Below, piece after piece: positions 22,371 to 36,100 of a stretch of 64,000 bases of DNA. The DNA lies in the NCBI GenBank assembly GCA_004352715.1, contig SCFE01000114.1, positions 1 to 64,000 of the forward strand, given 5' to 3'. The stretch's first letter is position 1; each line of letters begins with the position of its first letter. Under the pieces are notes generated by a model. The model was not told the origin of the DNA. It made no database searches and saw only the letters and a program-made list of their open reading frames with translations. Origin of the DNA: Hofstenia miamia. Taxonomy: Eukaryota > Xenacoelomorpha > Acoela. A program made the translations under genes and the position numbers.

Positions 22371-23981
22371 GTATCTATTGTTGCTTTCATCATCACTCCA
22401 TTAATTACTATTGTAATTGTGTTTATGTTGTTCAAATTGGCCAATATCATTACATGTGCTCAGTTTTCTCAAGCTGCCACTCTTTCTAGTTTTCCAATTC
22501 TTCTTCTGTCTGCTCTGCTTCTTCCAATTCTTTGATTTCAGATTCTATTAGATCCTCATCCAAGTAATATGCATCTCCATTTCTGATCATGTTTAGTTGT
22601 TTTTTGCAATTTGGTTTTTTGTGTCCTTTTTGTTCACAATTGTAGCACTTAACATCCTTTTCTTTTATCTTCTTTGTTTTCCTTCTTTAGTTTTGAACCT
22701 GATTATTCTTTCAGGTTTCTTTTCTCCAATACTTTTTGTTGCAAGTCTTGCTTTAGGGTTGATTCCCTATGCTGGTGTGTCCCTATTCCATGCTGCCTTC
22801 TCATATATTCTGGAATTGTTCTTGATCATTGCTTGAATGTCAACTGCTTTTCTGATAATTCTTTCCAGTTTGTCATCAATATCACATTTTATTACAAATT
22901 GATTCCTTCTAATGTTGTGATTTTTCGTCATTTTTGTTGCATTTAGTATCATTTGATACTGATTTTCAAAGCTTTCATTTTCATAGTATTCCATAAAATC
23001 TCCTGCTAACAACTTGTAGTCAATTTTATTTTTAATGTTGAGTAATAAATAGTGCTGGTATGCTGTACCCACCAAATGTAATGGCAACCTTGTTGCTGCT
23101 GCTTCCTGTGTTACTTTTCTCTCCAAAATTGTTAACTCAAACATTTGGGGTTATAACTTTCAACTTTTCCATTAAACTTTGGATGTTTTGATTTACATGG
23201 AGTAGCTTCACTACCTCTGTTGTGTCTTAGTATCAAGTTCTGAAACCTTGGTCTCCTTTGTTTCTTAAATTTTTCTCCATTTTAAAATTTCTTAGATACC
23301 TCTCTTGTAATTTTGTTGATTATTTTTTGTTTTTCCCTTTCCAATTCTTCTTTGAAATACTCCTATTCTCTTTGTTGATTTTTGTTTGTGATAATTGTTT
23401 GTAAGTGCTTTTCTGGTTAATATTTGATATGCATTTAATGCATTACTATTCCTTTTTGTCTGTTTTTGTCAGTAAATTTAATAAGTCTGAGTTTGTCTCA
23501 TAGTTGTTCAATTTCCTGCAATTGCATGTCATTGTATTCTACCAGTTGCCTGTTTTATTTCTCCAACTCTCAGTAGCTTCTTTCCCACCTTTCATTTTGT
23601 TTTAAAACATTTTTGCTGGAGTTGGCTAATGGTTGTGTTAGGCTTTTCACATCTTGTTGAAAGAGTCTGCCTTGTTTCTCCAATCTCACTCATGTCTGCA
23701 TTCAACTCTCTTGTCAATGTTTCTCTACTTTTGTTCACTTCTTGAAATTTTTTTGTTAGGAGCCTTATCTTGTTGTTCATCATTGTTTCAGACTGTTGAA
23801 TTCTTTTTAGCATTTTGTAGATTTCCTGAGGGCTTGTCTCTGGGGACAGGTGGATTGTTTGCATTTCAATCATGGGGGTCTAATTTGTGCCATCCAAGGA
23901 TGGTGTAGCTCTCACTGCTGTTGGGGTTGATGTTACTCTTTGGGGCATTCTAGCATTCACTTTTCTTGTTCTGTTTGTCAT
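22371..23981 (-). pseudogene. gag with intact CCHC zinc knuckle, and protease start (element C)
   Basis: Minus strand from ATG at 23981-23979 (MTNRTRKVNARMPQRV). A coiled-coil region follows at 23873-23592 (many Leu/Gln/Glu, EIYKMLKRIQQSETMMNNKI), then capsid-like sequence at 23144-22767 (QEAAATRLPLHLVG). The nucleocapsid knuckle at 22647-22606 is complete, CYNCEQKGHKKPNC (CX2CX4HX4C). After an acidic linker the protease active-site strand begins at about 22405 and is cut at 22371 by the solo LTR. Frameshifts and stops break the frame. The protein would package the element RNA. Confidence 0.82.
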
Positions 23982-24211
23982 TGTAGTTTAATATTGCTAT
24001 AATTAGTGGTGTCTCCATTTCAGTTCCAATTTTTCCTTATCATTTTGCATTAAAGTTAGATTTGTTGACTATTGGACTTGACTATGTAGTTAAGTTTACC
24101 TTCCAGTGTCTCCACTGTTTGCTTTCATACTATTACTTCTTCAATTAACTCTCTGTGTGACTTTGCCAAAGGTTTCATTGTGTCTTTAGAATAATTTTTG
24201 ACTTTCCATGA

Positions 24212-25080
24212 TGTTATTTAGATTTTTGCACCTGTCATGGTCACCATGTAGAACTTCCACCCAGGTCAATCACAGTAAAATTAAATCTCTTAATTTAATT
24301 CTCATTCCACTCAGGGGGAAGGAATCTAACTATTTTAATCACTACAGGAATTTGCTGTCTCCTAATAACTTAAATTACTCAGTAATTTAACATCCACTAT
24401 GTAGGTGAACCTTCCATGCTGTGATTCCAGTGGGTATCTGCCTGGTGCAGTTCTCCATGCCAACAAATAATCCAGTTTGAAATCCTCCATGAAGTTTCAC
24501 CAGCACACAGCTCAGAAAATATTTATTATGTGTAACTTAACTTACAGTGGTGCGGATAATACACATGACACAATTCAACTTAACTCTCTTGTGGTTTTGT
24601 GGTTTTGTACAGATTAACCAACTGAATAAGCCATTGATTGTGTTATGCAACCTAACATGTTACTAGCTGCTTATTACATAGAATAGATATAGAAAGTAAT
24701 AATGTTTAAATGCCATTACCAAAAAATTATTGGCGAATTCAAATGTATATAACAAACAACTAAATAACTAGCAGCTTCCTCTCCTACATATCATCATATT
24801 TACACTGAGTTGCTTCTATTTATAGTATGATAAAAACAAGCACCTGTTGATTCAAAATTTAAATTCATGTAGAATTGTCTGCATGTTTCTGCTAAAATTA
24901 ACAAGGAGCAATTTATCCTCAGATTTTGGTCAAATTTATTTGTCAACAAATACTTGCTTGCACATTAATTATATTTGCTTATTAAATCTTAGTTAGCTAA
25001 TTTCATCATATTTGTTGCTAACTTTAATTATTATTTTTGATTTTATTTTTTTAGCAGCAATTGTGATGGATTATGCTACA
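24212..25080 (-). mobile_element. 5' LTR of element C
   Basis: TGTTATTTAG on the left and GGATTATGCTACA on the right, minus orientation, lying 230 bp upstream of the gag start at 23981. It contains the family blocks TATTATGTGTAACTTAACTT and CTTTCTGCTAAA-like remnants, but is shorter (0.87 kb) than complete copies. The 230 bp between it and gag would be the leader with the primer binding site. I could not recognise which tRNA it uses. Confidence 0.72.
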
Positions 25081-25440
25081 CCAAAATCAAATAATGATAA
25101 TTGCAAAGAATTTATTTCATCAACTATCTGCTACTCTTTGTAACTATGAATAGTAGAATTTTTACAAACAAATTTGCATCAATTTATTAATAAAACAAGC
25201 ACCTGTTGCCTAGTAATTTGCTTTCCCACGTCTGCTTGTCTGTGAGGACCCATTAATACAACTAAAATTTACAAGGAGTGAATTGTCCTCACAATTTTAT
25301 CAAATTGGATTGGTGACAAGTATTTGCCTATACAATCAAATTATTTAAAATCAACAATAGCAAATCTTTCTAAATATTAAATTACTTTGTTCTTCTTTGT
25401 TAATTGCTATAATTTAGATTTTGAAGGATTAAGCTACACA
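25081..25440 (-). mobile_element. LTR fragment
   Basis: A second, partial copy of the LTR right half directly adjoining the previous LTR. It has the blocks AAAGAATTTATTTCATCAAC, AAAACAAGCACCTGTTG and, at its right end, GAAGGATTAAGCTACA. It may be the outer half of an LTR into which the 24212-25080 copy inserted. This is the right edge of the retrotransposon pile. Confidence 0.65.
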
Positions 25441-26108
25441 AGCTAGCATCATATGTCAAATATATTAATTTGTCCCTCTCAGAGAAACAATAGATTATTC
25501 TGTTGAACTTCAAGATTGACATTTATGACTAAACACAATGTATACTGACTGTAGAGAAAATTTGACTAGAAATTTTGTTTTCTTACAATGTGCAAACTTT
25601 AAACTTAGTAAACATTTTAACCTCTCTAGAATTTTGCATCTGTCAGAATAACTAAGCTATGTCAAAAAACAGTTTAGATTTTTCCTAGTAGACCTCACAC
25701 TAATTAAAATTTGAAAGTGCAAGCAACATGATATTATAATCATTAGTAGTCATTCTGTAATGTTGAGATTTCCTTGATTATAAAATCCAAATCCTGAAAA
25801 CCATATTTTTGAAATGAATAGTGAATTTTTTTGAACACTGAAAATTTATTTGAGATTATTTCCTATCTTCCACATGATTGTGATTTTTATTTGCAATTTA
25901 CTGCTTAATTATGCAGTGGATGTTTTCTGATTAATTGGTTTTAATTGCTTTCTCAATTTATATTAATGCTTAATAACTTTATTATGTGTTGGCCTATTGA
26001 TTCTGTACTTTTCTATTCAATGAAATATCTATCACTTTGTTTGTCAAATGTAATATTGTAAAATTGTTGAAATTGTTTTAGAAATTCCTAGTTAATCTAA
26101 TTTCCAAG
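25441..26108 (+). promoter_or_regulatory. Upstream region of the deaminase-like gene
   Basis: AT-rich sequence between the last LTR fragment (ends 25440) and the ATG at 26109. The transcription start must lie here if the gene has no upstream non-coding exon. No clear TATA box or CpG island can be singled out. The start context is CCAAGATGAG, with a favourable G at +4 but not a purine-rich consensus at every position. Confidence 0.3.
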
Positions 26109-26125
26109 ATGAGTGAAACAAAATG
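26109..26125 (+). CDS. DCTD-like: Exon 1 of deaminase-like gene
   Basis: Seventeen coding bases, ATG AGT GAA ACA AAA TG, then the donor GTATGT at 26126. Chosen as the start because the phase (2) fits exon 2 and because animal DCTD also begins MSE. No other in-frame ATG precedes the family-conserved part of exon 2. Confidence 0.8.
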
Positions 26126-27456
26126 GTATGTTGTTTAGTTTATTACATTTATATTTATTAAAAAGAAAAGAGACTGTAATTTATTTATATTGATTTACTA
26201 AATGTGTAGTTTTGCACATGAAAAATGCATTTTGTAAATATCCCCTAAAGTTGTTGCACTGTTTTTGCATACAAAGACTTTGCTTAAGAATGAATGTGTA
26301 ATCTTTAATATGAGAACAAGTCAATATTTGAAATGAACTTTGAAGAATCACTCAAATTTTGTCATTAACTTGTTAAAAAAATTTAATAATTTGATGTATT
26401 ACCACGGAATTTCATCACATACCAATATATTATAAACAATTGTGTAATTGTCTAAATTGATACTGAAAAAAAATAATTGCAGTCAGTAAAAATACAACAC
26501 TGATAATGATAAAAACATATTAATATTAACAATAAACTATATATTGTTTCAAGTTTTCTGGAACTGTTTAATCAGTTGCCATTGAATTAGTTTGTTTTAT
26601 GCAGAATAGATTGTTTATTTCTTAATAATGTTCACACACCAATCATTTTTAGGTGAAGTTCTGTCTTACAATATGCGTCATTTAACTTTCTTTTGCACAA
26701 CATATGGCTTTAATTTAAAATTAACGATTGGTAGAAAAACTTTAAAACAAAGCTTTCAGTTAAGTCCAAATATCATACTCCACTTTAGAACACCACAATT
26801 AGGTTGGATTTCTGATGTTAGAAATTTGAGAATACAGCTGATAAGTGCTACGAAAATATTGAATTGAAAAAATGAAAAGTTAATAACAGCAGAAAGACAA
26901 TGCTTAAGATTTTTTAGAATGATTTCAAATCAATATTTTTTGTCATGTTAATACCAATGCTGATCAGTTTTTAAAAAACATCACTGATGCTTAAATAGGA
27001 TGATTTTAGACAATTTCTGCAATTTTGGTTTTCCAAATGGTTGAATTCCCTGTGCACAACTTCTCATTCAAACAAAATAACAGAGTTCATTTGGTGGCTA
27101 TATATTTAATTTTCAGAGAATGAGTTTTGCTAATTTGTTTCATTTATTCCAAAGACTTCTAGCTCAAACAGTATTATCTAAACATAATTATCTTAATTTC
27201 CAAAAAACAATTCAAATTAAATGGCCAAATATAGAACAAACATGGACTGATCTCTGAACAAAATATATATTTAGTGAGGAGCCACTAAGCTGGGAGAAGT
27301 ATTTCATGGGCATTGCAATAATGTCTGCAAAAAAAAGCTCTGATGAGAAGACAAAAGTTGGATCATGCATTGTAAATAAATACAATCGAATTGTTGGAAT
27401 AGGGTATGCAAATATTTATCTATGAAAAAGAATATACATAAATTAACATATATTTA

Positions 27457-27500
<44 letters not shown>

Positions 27501-30101
27501 GGCATTGGTATGAAATCACCAAGCAATCCTAGTATCCTAACTATTGAGGGTTTTGAGTCAAAGCATGGATTTACCAATTGTAAAAATATATAACGAACTC
27601 CTATAATACCCTATCCTAAGAAAAAGTTAAAAGTAAACAGGAGATCATATTAGGAAAGAATGGCCAAACTTGGCCGAGCCAATACAGATAACTTTAAGAA
27701 AAGTTGTATAAGACTAGAGCCCTAACAAAGATAAAGAATAAAGAAGCCCAAACTTGGGTGCAGTGAGTGAAACCTATGTGCTAAGTTAAAGACCTAAACT
27801 CAGTGCAACTCTCATCTCGTGCATTTCAGTGATAGCAATAAAGGTTAATTTTAGCTACGAATGAAATGCAGTACAACAATAACAATAACCGTACACCCAA
27901 CCTAAAATTTAATGACATGCCAGCCAAGCCCTTTAACGAATTTACTGAGAATAAACGAAGAGAATATAAATATACAAATCGCACATATTTAAATGAAATA
28001 TAATTTGTATTGTAAACAAAATCATACCATAGAAAAATATGGACAAATATCTGGCAGGTACAAATTAAAAACTAAAAATATAACACCTTTTGTTATTTTG
28101 TCAAATAACCAATTGAAATAATATCGCAAGATTAATATTTAAATTGCAAAAAAAATAATTGAATCGAAGTTTTAAAGCCCTTAATTATGGGTTTAAAAGT
28201 CTATATATATATACAGAGTGTTTCAGAATTAATAACCTCTCTTTGAGATATAACAAATCACTGATAACAAAAATCTATGAAAAGTCAAAATATATTCATT
28301 AAATCTATGGTCACTGATAAGTCAAAATATATTGATTAAATATTTTTAAACAAATTCATTTTGACTGCAATATTAATTCTGATTTATCAATAAAGTCACA
28401 TGATGAATTACACAAATGAACAGAAAGTTTATGCTATTTCATGGGCTGTAACTTCTGGAAATTTGAAAGAAGCTGCTCGACAGTATAAGCAGAAATATGG
28501 CACTCCAGTTCCTGATACTCAACAAATTAAACGTTGGAAAGAAAAATTAATTGAAACAGGTTCCTTAAACAAAAACAGGCCAGGTCAAGGTGTTCGAACT
28601 TCCGCTAGTGGTGATGATACCATTGAAAAAATTAAAAAAATAATCGCAGACCAACCAGGAACATCACAAAGAAAATTGTCTAGTCAATTAAATGTATCTG
28701 TATCCAGTATCAATAGAGCGATTAAAAAAAGTCACATCAAAAAATGGAAACCTCAAAAGAAACAGGAACTGAAGCCACAAGATTTTGAAGCACGATTAAA
28801 TTTTTGCCATTTCGTTTTAACTCAAGTTGAAAATAATCCTAACTTTACTCATCGCATTATTTTTTCAGATGAAGCTAATTTTCATGTCAATGGTCATGTT
28901 GCATAATGCACTCTTTTATGAGGAAGAAAATCCTACTATCATTATTTCCAAGAAGGTAAATTCTCCTTCCATTGGTGTTTCTGCAGCATGTGGTCATGGT
29001 GGCTTAGTTTGTTTTCGAACGTATCGTCATATATATAATAGTATATATATATATACTATTCTACAAAAAAACCAGTTTCCTAAAAAATTTTTTTCAAATT
29101 AATTATATTCACTCAAAAGCATTATGTATACTAAAATCAATTTTTGTTATTTTATTCTGCATAATTGTTACCTCAAGGCTTTATTGAAATTCTTGAGAAA
29201 TTAAATATGATGTTCACCGCATCGTTACTGCAATTTTATTCTTTGATTGTGTTGAAATCTCTTTCAAAAACATGTATTTAAAATTTATTGCAATTTTAAA
29301 TCGAAACAATACCCAACTCAGCTTACAAAATGCAGGTTTCGGCTGCCAAGCGCCCTTTTGACATTAAGACAATTGACGCAAACTATATTTATTGTTAGAT
29401 ATAAGTAAATGAAAATTACATACATCGAAATTTATGTATAATACAAAACATAAATAGTTTTTCAAATCTTCATCATATACCGATCATTATTTTGCAGGTA
29501 TTTTTGTATGAATGCTCACTTGTTCAGATGTTTTTACGATTACTCTAGTATTCACTTAGTGTTATCAGTGCATGAGAGGAGAACAAAATCGAAAATATAT
29601 CTAAATCATAGAAACATCCTCAAAATCGATCCATCATTCACAAGTCGGTTGGTCTGTCCAGTGGCCAGACTATTTCTGCAATTGTACTAGTGTTTTTAAG
29701 ACACTTTTCATTTATGAATTTTGAAAATAAGTGTTTTATACTATGAAAACCACTAAAAATTCATTTTTATTTCAGTATTCACATAAAGCTTAGATATGCT
29801 TTGAAAATGGGAATATTATAGGGGTGGATGCGGTTGGGATCAGAACGGGAACATCTTCATTGCTGTTAGGGTAAGCAATAAGAATATTAAAGCTATTTAG
29901 TAATTGAATTCTGTTTTTGCCATATCAATAATAGATGTACTTTATACTTCATATTTAACCTTCCTATGTATAATATAAACATATAAAGGGCCTTGTAACA
30001 TTTAATAAATCGCGAGAAATTGTATTATTGAAATTGGTTTTTTGCCATATGTCCACTATTCCACACCAAAGTTCGAAAAAATATATTTTGGACTAGCCCT
30101 A

Positions 30102-30146
<45 letters not shown>

Positions 30147-33100
30147 CAAAAAAACCAGTTTCCTAAAAAATTTTTTTCAAATTAATTATATTCACTCAAA
30201 AGCATTATGTATACTAAAATCAATTTTTGTTATTTTATTCTGCATAATTGTTACCTCAAGGCTTTATTGAAATTCTTGAGAAATTAAATATGATGTTCAC
30301 CGCATCGTTACTGCAATTTTATTCTTTGATTGTGTTGAAATCTCTTTCAAAAACATGTATTTAAAATTTATTGCAATTTTAAATCGAAACAATACCCAAC
30401 TCAGCTTACAAAATGCAGGTTTCGGCTGCCAAGCGCCCTTTTGACATTAAGACAATTGACGCAAACTATATTTATTGTTAGATATAAGTAAATGAAAATT
30501 ACATACATCGAAATTTATGTATAATACAAAACATAAATAGTTTTTCAAATCTTCATCATATACCGATCATTATTTTGCAGGTATTTTTGTATGAATGCTC
30601 ACTTGTTCAGATGTTTTTACGATTACTCTAGTATTCACTTAGTGTTATCAGTGCATGAGAGGAGAACAAAATCGAAAATATATCTAAATCATAGAAACAT
30701 CCTCAAAATCGATCCATCATTCACAAGTCGGTTGGTCTGTCCAGTGGCCAGACTATTTCTGCAACTGGACTAACAGGAGCCATTGTTTCTAAGCACATCA
30801 AAACTGGCAGATATTGGTAGGTACCTACTCAAGCACCGCACTAGCCAGTTGGCAGTTATTTGATTTAGAAACAAAGTGCGCTAGTAGTAGTGGCATCAAA
30901 CCCTTAAAAATCATGGGCTTGAAATTTGAAAATTTTTGTATGTGAGAGCGGCTGAAGAATTGGGCATGATTAATCTTAAGCACCTTTGAAATTTCGTAAT
31001 ATTTTATGATTTCCTGCAAACAACTTGCAAATAATTTCATGTTTTTTGCTGTGTTAAGACGTACCAGTTCCCATGGGAATTATTTTTTGGGAATCCTGTA
31101 CTTCAAAATTCTAAGATATCAATTATTAATGTACAAACTTATAAGTTTATTTGATCATCCGATTTAGTGAGCACGCAAAAAAGTCGGATATTATTAAAAA
31201 TTTTTTATGATCTAAATGTGTAATATCGCATACAATTATTGTTTAAATTGAAATGCTTTGCATTTATGTCTTACAAAATTATTAGTTGTAGTTAATCTTA
31301 AAAAATTATATATTGAATCATATTGGATCTTGGATTTGTTCGAATAGGGTTAGATCGGATCCGGATCGGATTTCGATTTTGAGAAAACTATTGAGCTATA
31401 TTGAATCCAATTTTTTTGGAAAAAAAATATATTATACATTTTATTCATTATGCTCATTTTCCATGAATTTCATTTTAATTCTGTTAATAATCTCAAACCA
31501 AACGAAGTTTTGCAAATAAAATATCGTTATTCGTACAGCATTGGGCCTCTTTAAATTACAGCCATTTTTCGGTTGCTGGAACAAAATTGACCAAATTTAA
31601 AAAAAAACTCAAATTTTATTTTTCAAAACATTACTTTTATATTTTACAGCAATCACAATAATTGGGTTGATTTGTGTGTACTGTAATGCAATTGCAATTT
31701 CGTATTTGTCAGCATTTCCCTACCCTCTCCTCTACAATTAGGGTGGGTGCAGTGGGGATACTGAATTTCAAAAATAGGTTGCGGTGCTGGGTGACATTTT
31801 TATTTTGCTACATATGTAATACTAATCTAGTACAATATTAATTATGCTACGAAATCTTCATAACATTATGTATTTGATATCAGTCACTCAATTAATCAAA
31901 ATTAATAGAAAGTCAATTCGGTGATTGACATTTTTTGGCTTAATCGACAGGCGACATTTAAAAATAGCGGGTGAGTTGGGGTGAATTTTTCCAACAGACA
32001 TGCGGGTCGGTGCGGTTGCAGGCCCACTTACTGCGAAGGGGGTGCAATGTGAGTGTAAAGACTACATCCGCATCAATCTATGGCCGACACCTAGTGGTAA
32101 AAATGAAAGTTTGTTGTCAGACATGCCAAACCCCCTATACATAGATTTTGAAGTATTCATGTTCAATAAATGCCAAAAATCCATATGTTGACAGGATTAT
32201 TAAAGATTCAGGGATACTTGGCTCATAAAAAATAATAAAAGTAATGTTTTATCTGTAAGGAAGCTCAATTGTCATTCATAATTGTTTTATGTTTTGATTA
32301 GACATTAATTTACATATATTTTGACATTACCCAAGCAATACTGCCATGCCGTTTGCGCTTGGGTTGTCGATTTCTATGCTAAGGTGTCGTAATAGAGGCG
32401 TTAAACCAGCATTTGTATCTGCCAGTAGAATCTAAAATTCACTTGAATTGTGATTGAATGTAATTTTACAGTAGTAAAAAAAGCACCTTAAAACGAGATT
32501 AGAATCTCCTTCTAGAACTGACTTGCATGGAAATATACCTATTTATGATTGCAAAATGCAAAATATGGTAGTAAGCATTTATCCTTTTGAACACTTGTAC
32601 TAATGGTAAATATGTGACAATGATAATTTTCATTAATAATTGAATTTTAAAATAAACCTTAATAAATTACGTTTAATTTTTAATTATTAGTAATTTTGTT
32701 TATATTGCATTAATTAGAAATTTGGATTTCGTGAATTTTGTGAACCTTACAGAAATCTACTTTAAAATTATATTTAATTTTCAGAAAAGCACAATTTAAA
32801 AGTTCAGAAAATCTTTATTTTATTTGATGTTAATTTACAACCAAATTTGCATAAATGTGCATTTGCGTTTTAGTAAGTTTTATATGTAGTGTCGGAAAGT
32901 GCGGTTTTTCACAATGTTGTTTTTCGGTCTTTTAGGAGGGCAAAAACTGGTTGTAAATGTTTCGTTCGCGACGTCAAAATGTAGACTAAATGTTACTAGG
33001 ATATATACAAGAATGTACTATGTGCTGTCCAAAAACAATGCTTAGGTTCTTTAATATTGGGAGTCAGAATTAGTAATGACCGGAAATAGAGTAAACACGT

Positions 33101-36100
33101 TAAAGAAATTATCAAGAAAGCATTATCTCATTTATTTGTAATCAAACAACTAAAAATATAATTGATGAAGAACACCACCAGCGCCTTCATACCTTGGTCA
33201 TTTGTTCATCTTTGAATAAGGATGTTAATGTTTCATTCAGGTTTTCAAGTATCTCAATAAGAAAATCCAAGCTCAGGTGCAAAAAAGATAATTTATACCG
33301 TTCATGGGCAGTTTTGAAAACTCATTAAAAATTAGATAATCATTTTTGTAGTAAACCTAACAATGCTGCCTTCTGTGCTACTGCTCCTCCCCACTTTGGT
33401 ACTCCCAACTCCTCCAAGTATCTCTTATGCTTTTTACTCACTGCTCCTAGTGCTCCTACAACTTGCAAAGCCTTTCTATTTCCTCCGCCAACTCTCTATA
33501 CTTGCCTATCTTCTCTTTCCTCCAACTACTGCTAGTCTCTCATGAACACTTGTGAACTTCTTCAGCCAATACCCATTTACCTCATCTCTGCCTGGCGCCT
33601 TCCAATTCTTCATCTTCTTTAGAGCCTTCTTCAGCTTTGCAGTTGTGATTACTTCTTCTTGTCTGAATTCCTTCTGCATCTGCTCACTCTCTATCTCTGG
33701 TCCCTCACTTCCCCATATATTCTCCCAGAACCTTACTGCATCCTCTCCTGCTCTAGCTGTAGCCTTTTCTCCTGCATCTAGTTCTTTGTAGAATCTTCCT
33801 TCTTGGGCCTCAAACTTCATGTTGTCTCTTGCTTGCTTTGCTCTTGCCCTATATTTTCTTAGTTTCTCAGCTTCTGCAACTAATCTCTGCTTTAGCTCTT
33901 CTCTTGCAGTTTCTATTGTCTTCCCTTTACCTACCCTGCACCTGTCCTGCACCGCCTTACTAGTCCTGATCTTCCCCATTTGCTTCCTAATCTTTGCCAC
34001 TTTATTCTATATTTTTCTTTACCATGCTGGCTTTCTGTCTCTCTTATCTTCTTGTTGCCTTTTCTTCTTCATGTCCATGCCTACATTCTTCAGCACTTCC
34101 CATGCGCCTGCATACACTAAGCTATTTACTTCTGTGACACTCCTAGCATCTATCCTCTCCAACACTTTATTGACCTTTGCTGTCTCTACTGCNNNNNNNN
34201 NNNNNNNNCCATGCTGGCTTTCTGTCTCTCTTATCTTCTTGTTGCCTTTTCTTCTTCATGTCCATGCCTACATTCTTCAGCACTTCCCATGCGCCTGCAT
34301 ACACTAAGCTATTTACTTCTGTGACATTCCTAGAATCTATCCTCTCCAACACTTTATTGACCTTTGCTGTCTCTACTGCTAGCTTGCTTTTCTTAACTCC
34401 TTTTGGAACTGGCAATCTAGTTCTCTCACCTATTTCTTCCATCATCTTTTCTGGGATTGTTGCTTCAGTTCCTGCGTCCACTGGTTCTGCTGCTTCCACC
34501 ACTTCTGCCTCAACGTCTTTCACTTCATCTTCCCTTTGCTTAGCCTGTTCAATTCTCTTTTTCCCTTCACTCTCAGCCAACTGTAACTTTCGCAATTGTC
34601 CTGCAAGCCTCTGCTCTGTAACTTCTAATCCTGTTCCTGCCTTAATCNCCTTACTGCATCTAGTTCTTTGTAGAACCTTCCTTCTTGGCCTCTAACTTCA
34701 TGTTGTCTTTTGCTTGATTTGCTCTTGCCCTATATTTTTTTAGTTTCTCAGCTTCTGCAACTAATCTCTTGCAGTTTCTATAGTCTTCCCTTTCCCTAAC
34801 CTGCACTGCCGTACTTGTCCTGGACTTCCCTACTATTTGCTGCCAAATCTTTGCCACTTTATTCTCAATTCTTCTTTCCCATGCTGGCTTTCAGTCTCCC
34901 TTATCTTCTTGTCGCCTTTTCTTCTTCATGTCCATGTGCCTGCATACACTAAGCTATTTACTTCTGTGACACTCCTAGCATCTATCCTCTCCAACACATT
35001 ATTGCCCTTTGCTGTCTCTACTGCTAGCTTGCTTTTCTTAACTTCTCTTGGAACTGGCAACCTAGTTCTCTCACCTATTTCTTCCTTCATCTTTTCCTTG
35101 ATTACTGCTTCAGTTTCTGCATCCACTGGTTCTGTTGCTTCTGCCACTTCTGTCCCAACTTCTATCACTTCATCTCAACTTTGCTTAGCCTGTTCAACTC
35201 TCTTTCTCCCTTTACTCTCAACCAACTGTAACTTTCGCACTTGTCCTGCAAGACTCTGCTCTGGAACTTCTAATCCCATTCCTGCCTTCCTCCATTCTTT
35301 CAAAATTGTCTTACTGGAACCCCTCTCATCTGACCTGCTTCTTCTGTAACACTCCAATGCTGTCCTGTTCGGCTCATCTGTCCACTTGTGCCATTGTCCA
35401 TTGGTCTGTGTGGATCCTATACTGCCACTCCCGATTGTGGAGTCCGCTTGTTGACTGGAGATTCCTAGCACCCTCTAACAATTGAAGGCCTTCTGGGGAC
35501 TGAGGGTTTTTGCTCTTTCATGACTTGTCATTAGTGATTAAGATTGTGTTTGATTTTGGACTCATATTGTCCTAGGAAGTTGCCAATCAAGGCTTAAGAG
35601 ACCTTCCTGCCCTATGAGCTTTCATTTTGGACTGCCCTTGTCCTAGGAAGTCGCCAACAAAAGCATTAAAGTGCTTCCTACCCTGTGAGCTCAGTCATCC
35701 AGTGTTGTAACCACGATCACAGTTGCTTAACCTCAGCCTACCAATCTGCATTTTTTCAACTGGGCTCCCCGCCCACAATATTATTATTATTATTTTTATT
35801 ATTATTATTATTATGTTTGCTCTCATCGAGAACAGTCGGGTCTCGAGCGTGCTCTCAGATTCGATGAGCAATGATTTGTTTGGCGGCGCTACATCCCTGG
35901 ACGCGGCAATTCACTTTATTGAAAACAAGAAGAAAACGCCACTCCATCAGATGTTTGCAAAGCTAAACAAAGACACTGCAGCAGAAGCTCTTCTTTTTCT
36001 ATTCAAGAATTCGCTCTGTTCTCTCTCTGATGCTTCAACTCAATGTCTGTCTGAAAATCAAAGTCAAACAATGGTTCCCTCAATTTTATCGAATGCTAAA

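Noticed and set aside
30825-31040. Minus-strand 71-codon frame as a gene
   Set aside because: Low complexity, no partner exon, no recognisable domain, and it overlaps the end of the 620-bp repeat region.
35790-35812. ATG at 35723 as the start of LINE ORF1
   Set aside because: That start would read through the TTATT microsatellite as poly-Ile; the next ATG at 35813 after the repeat is the more likely start.
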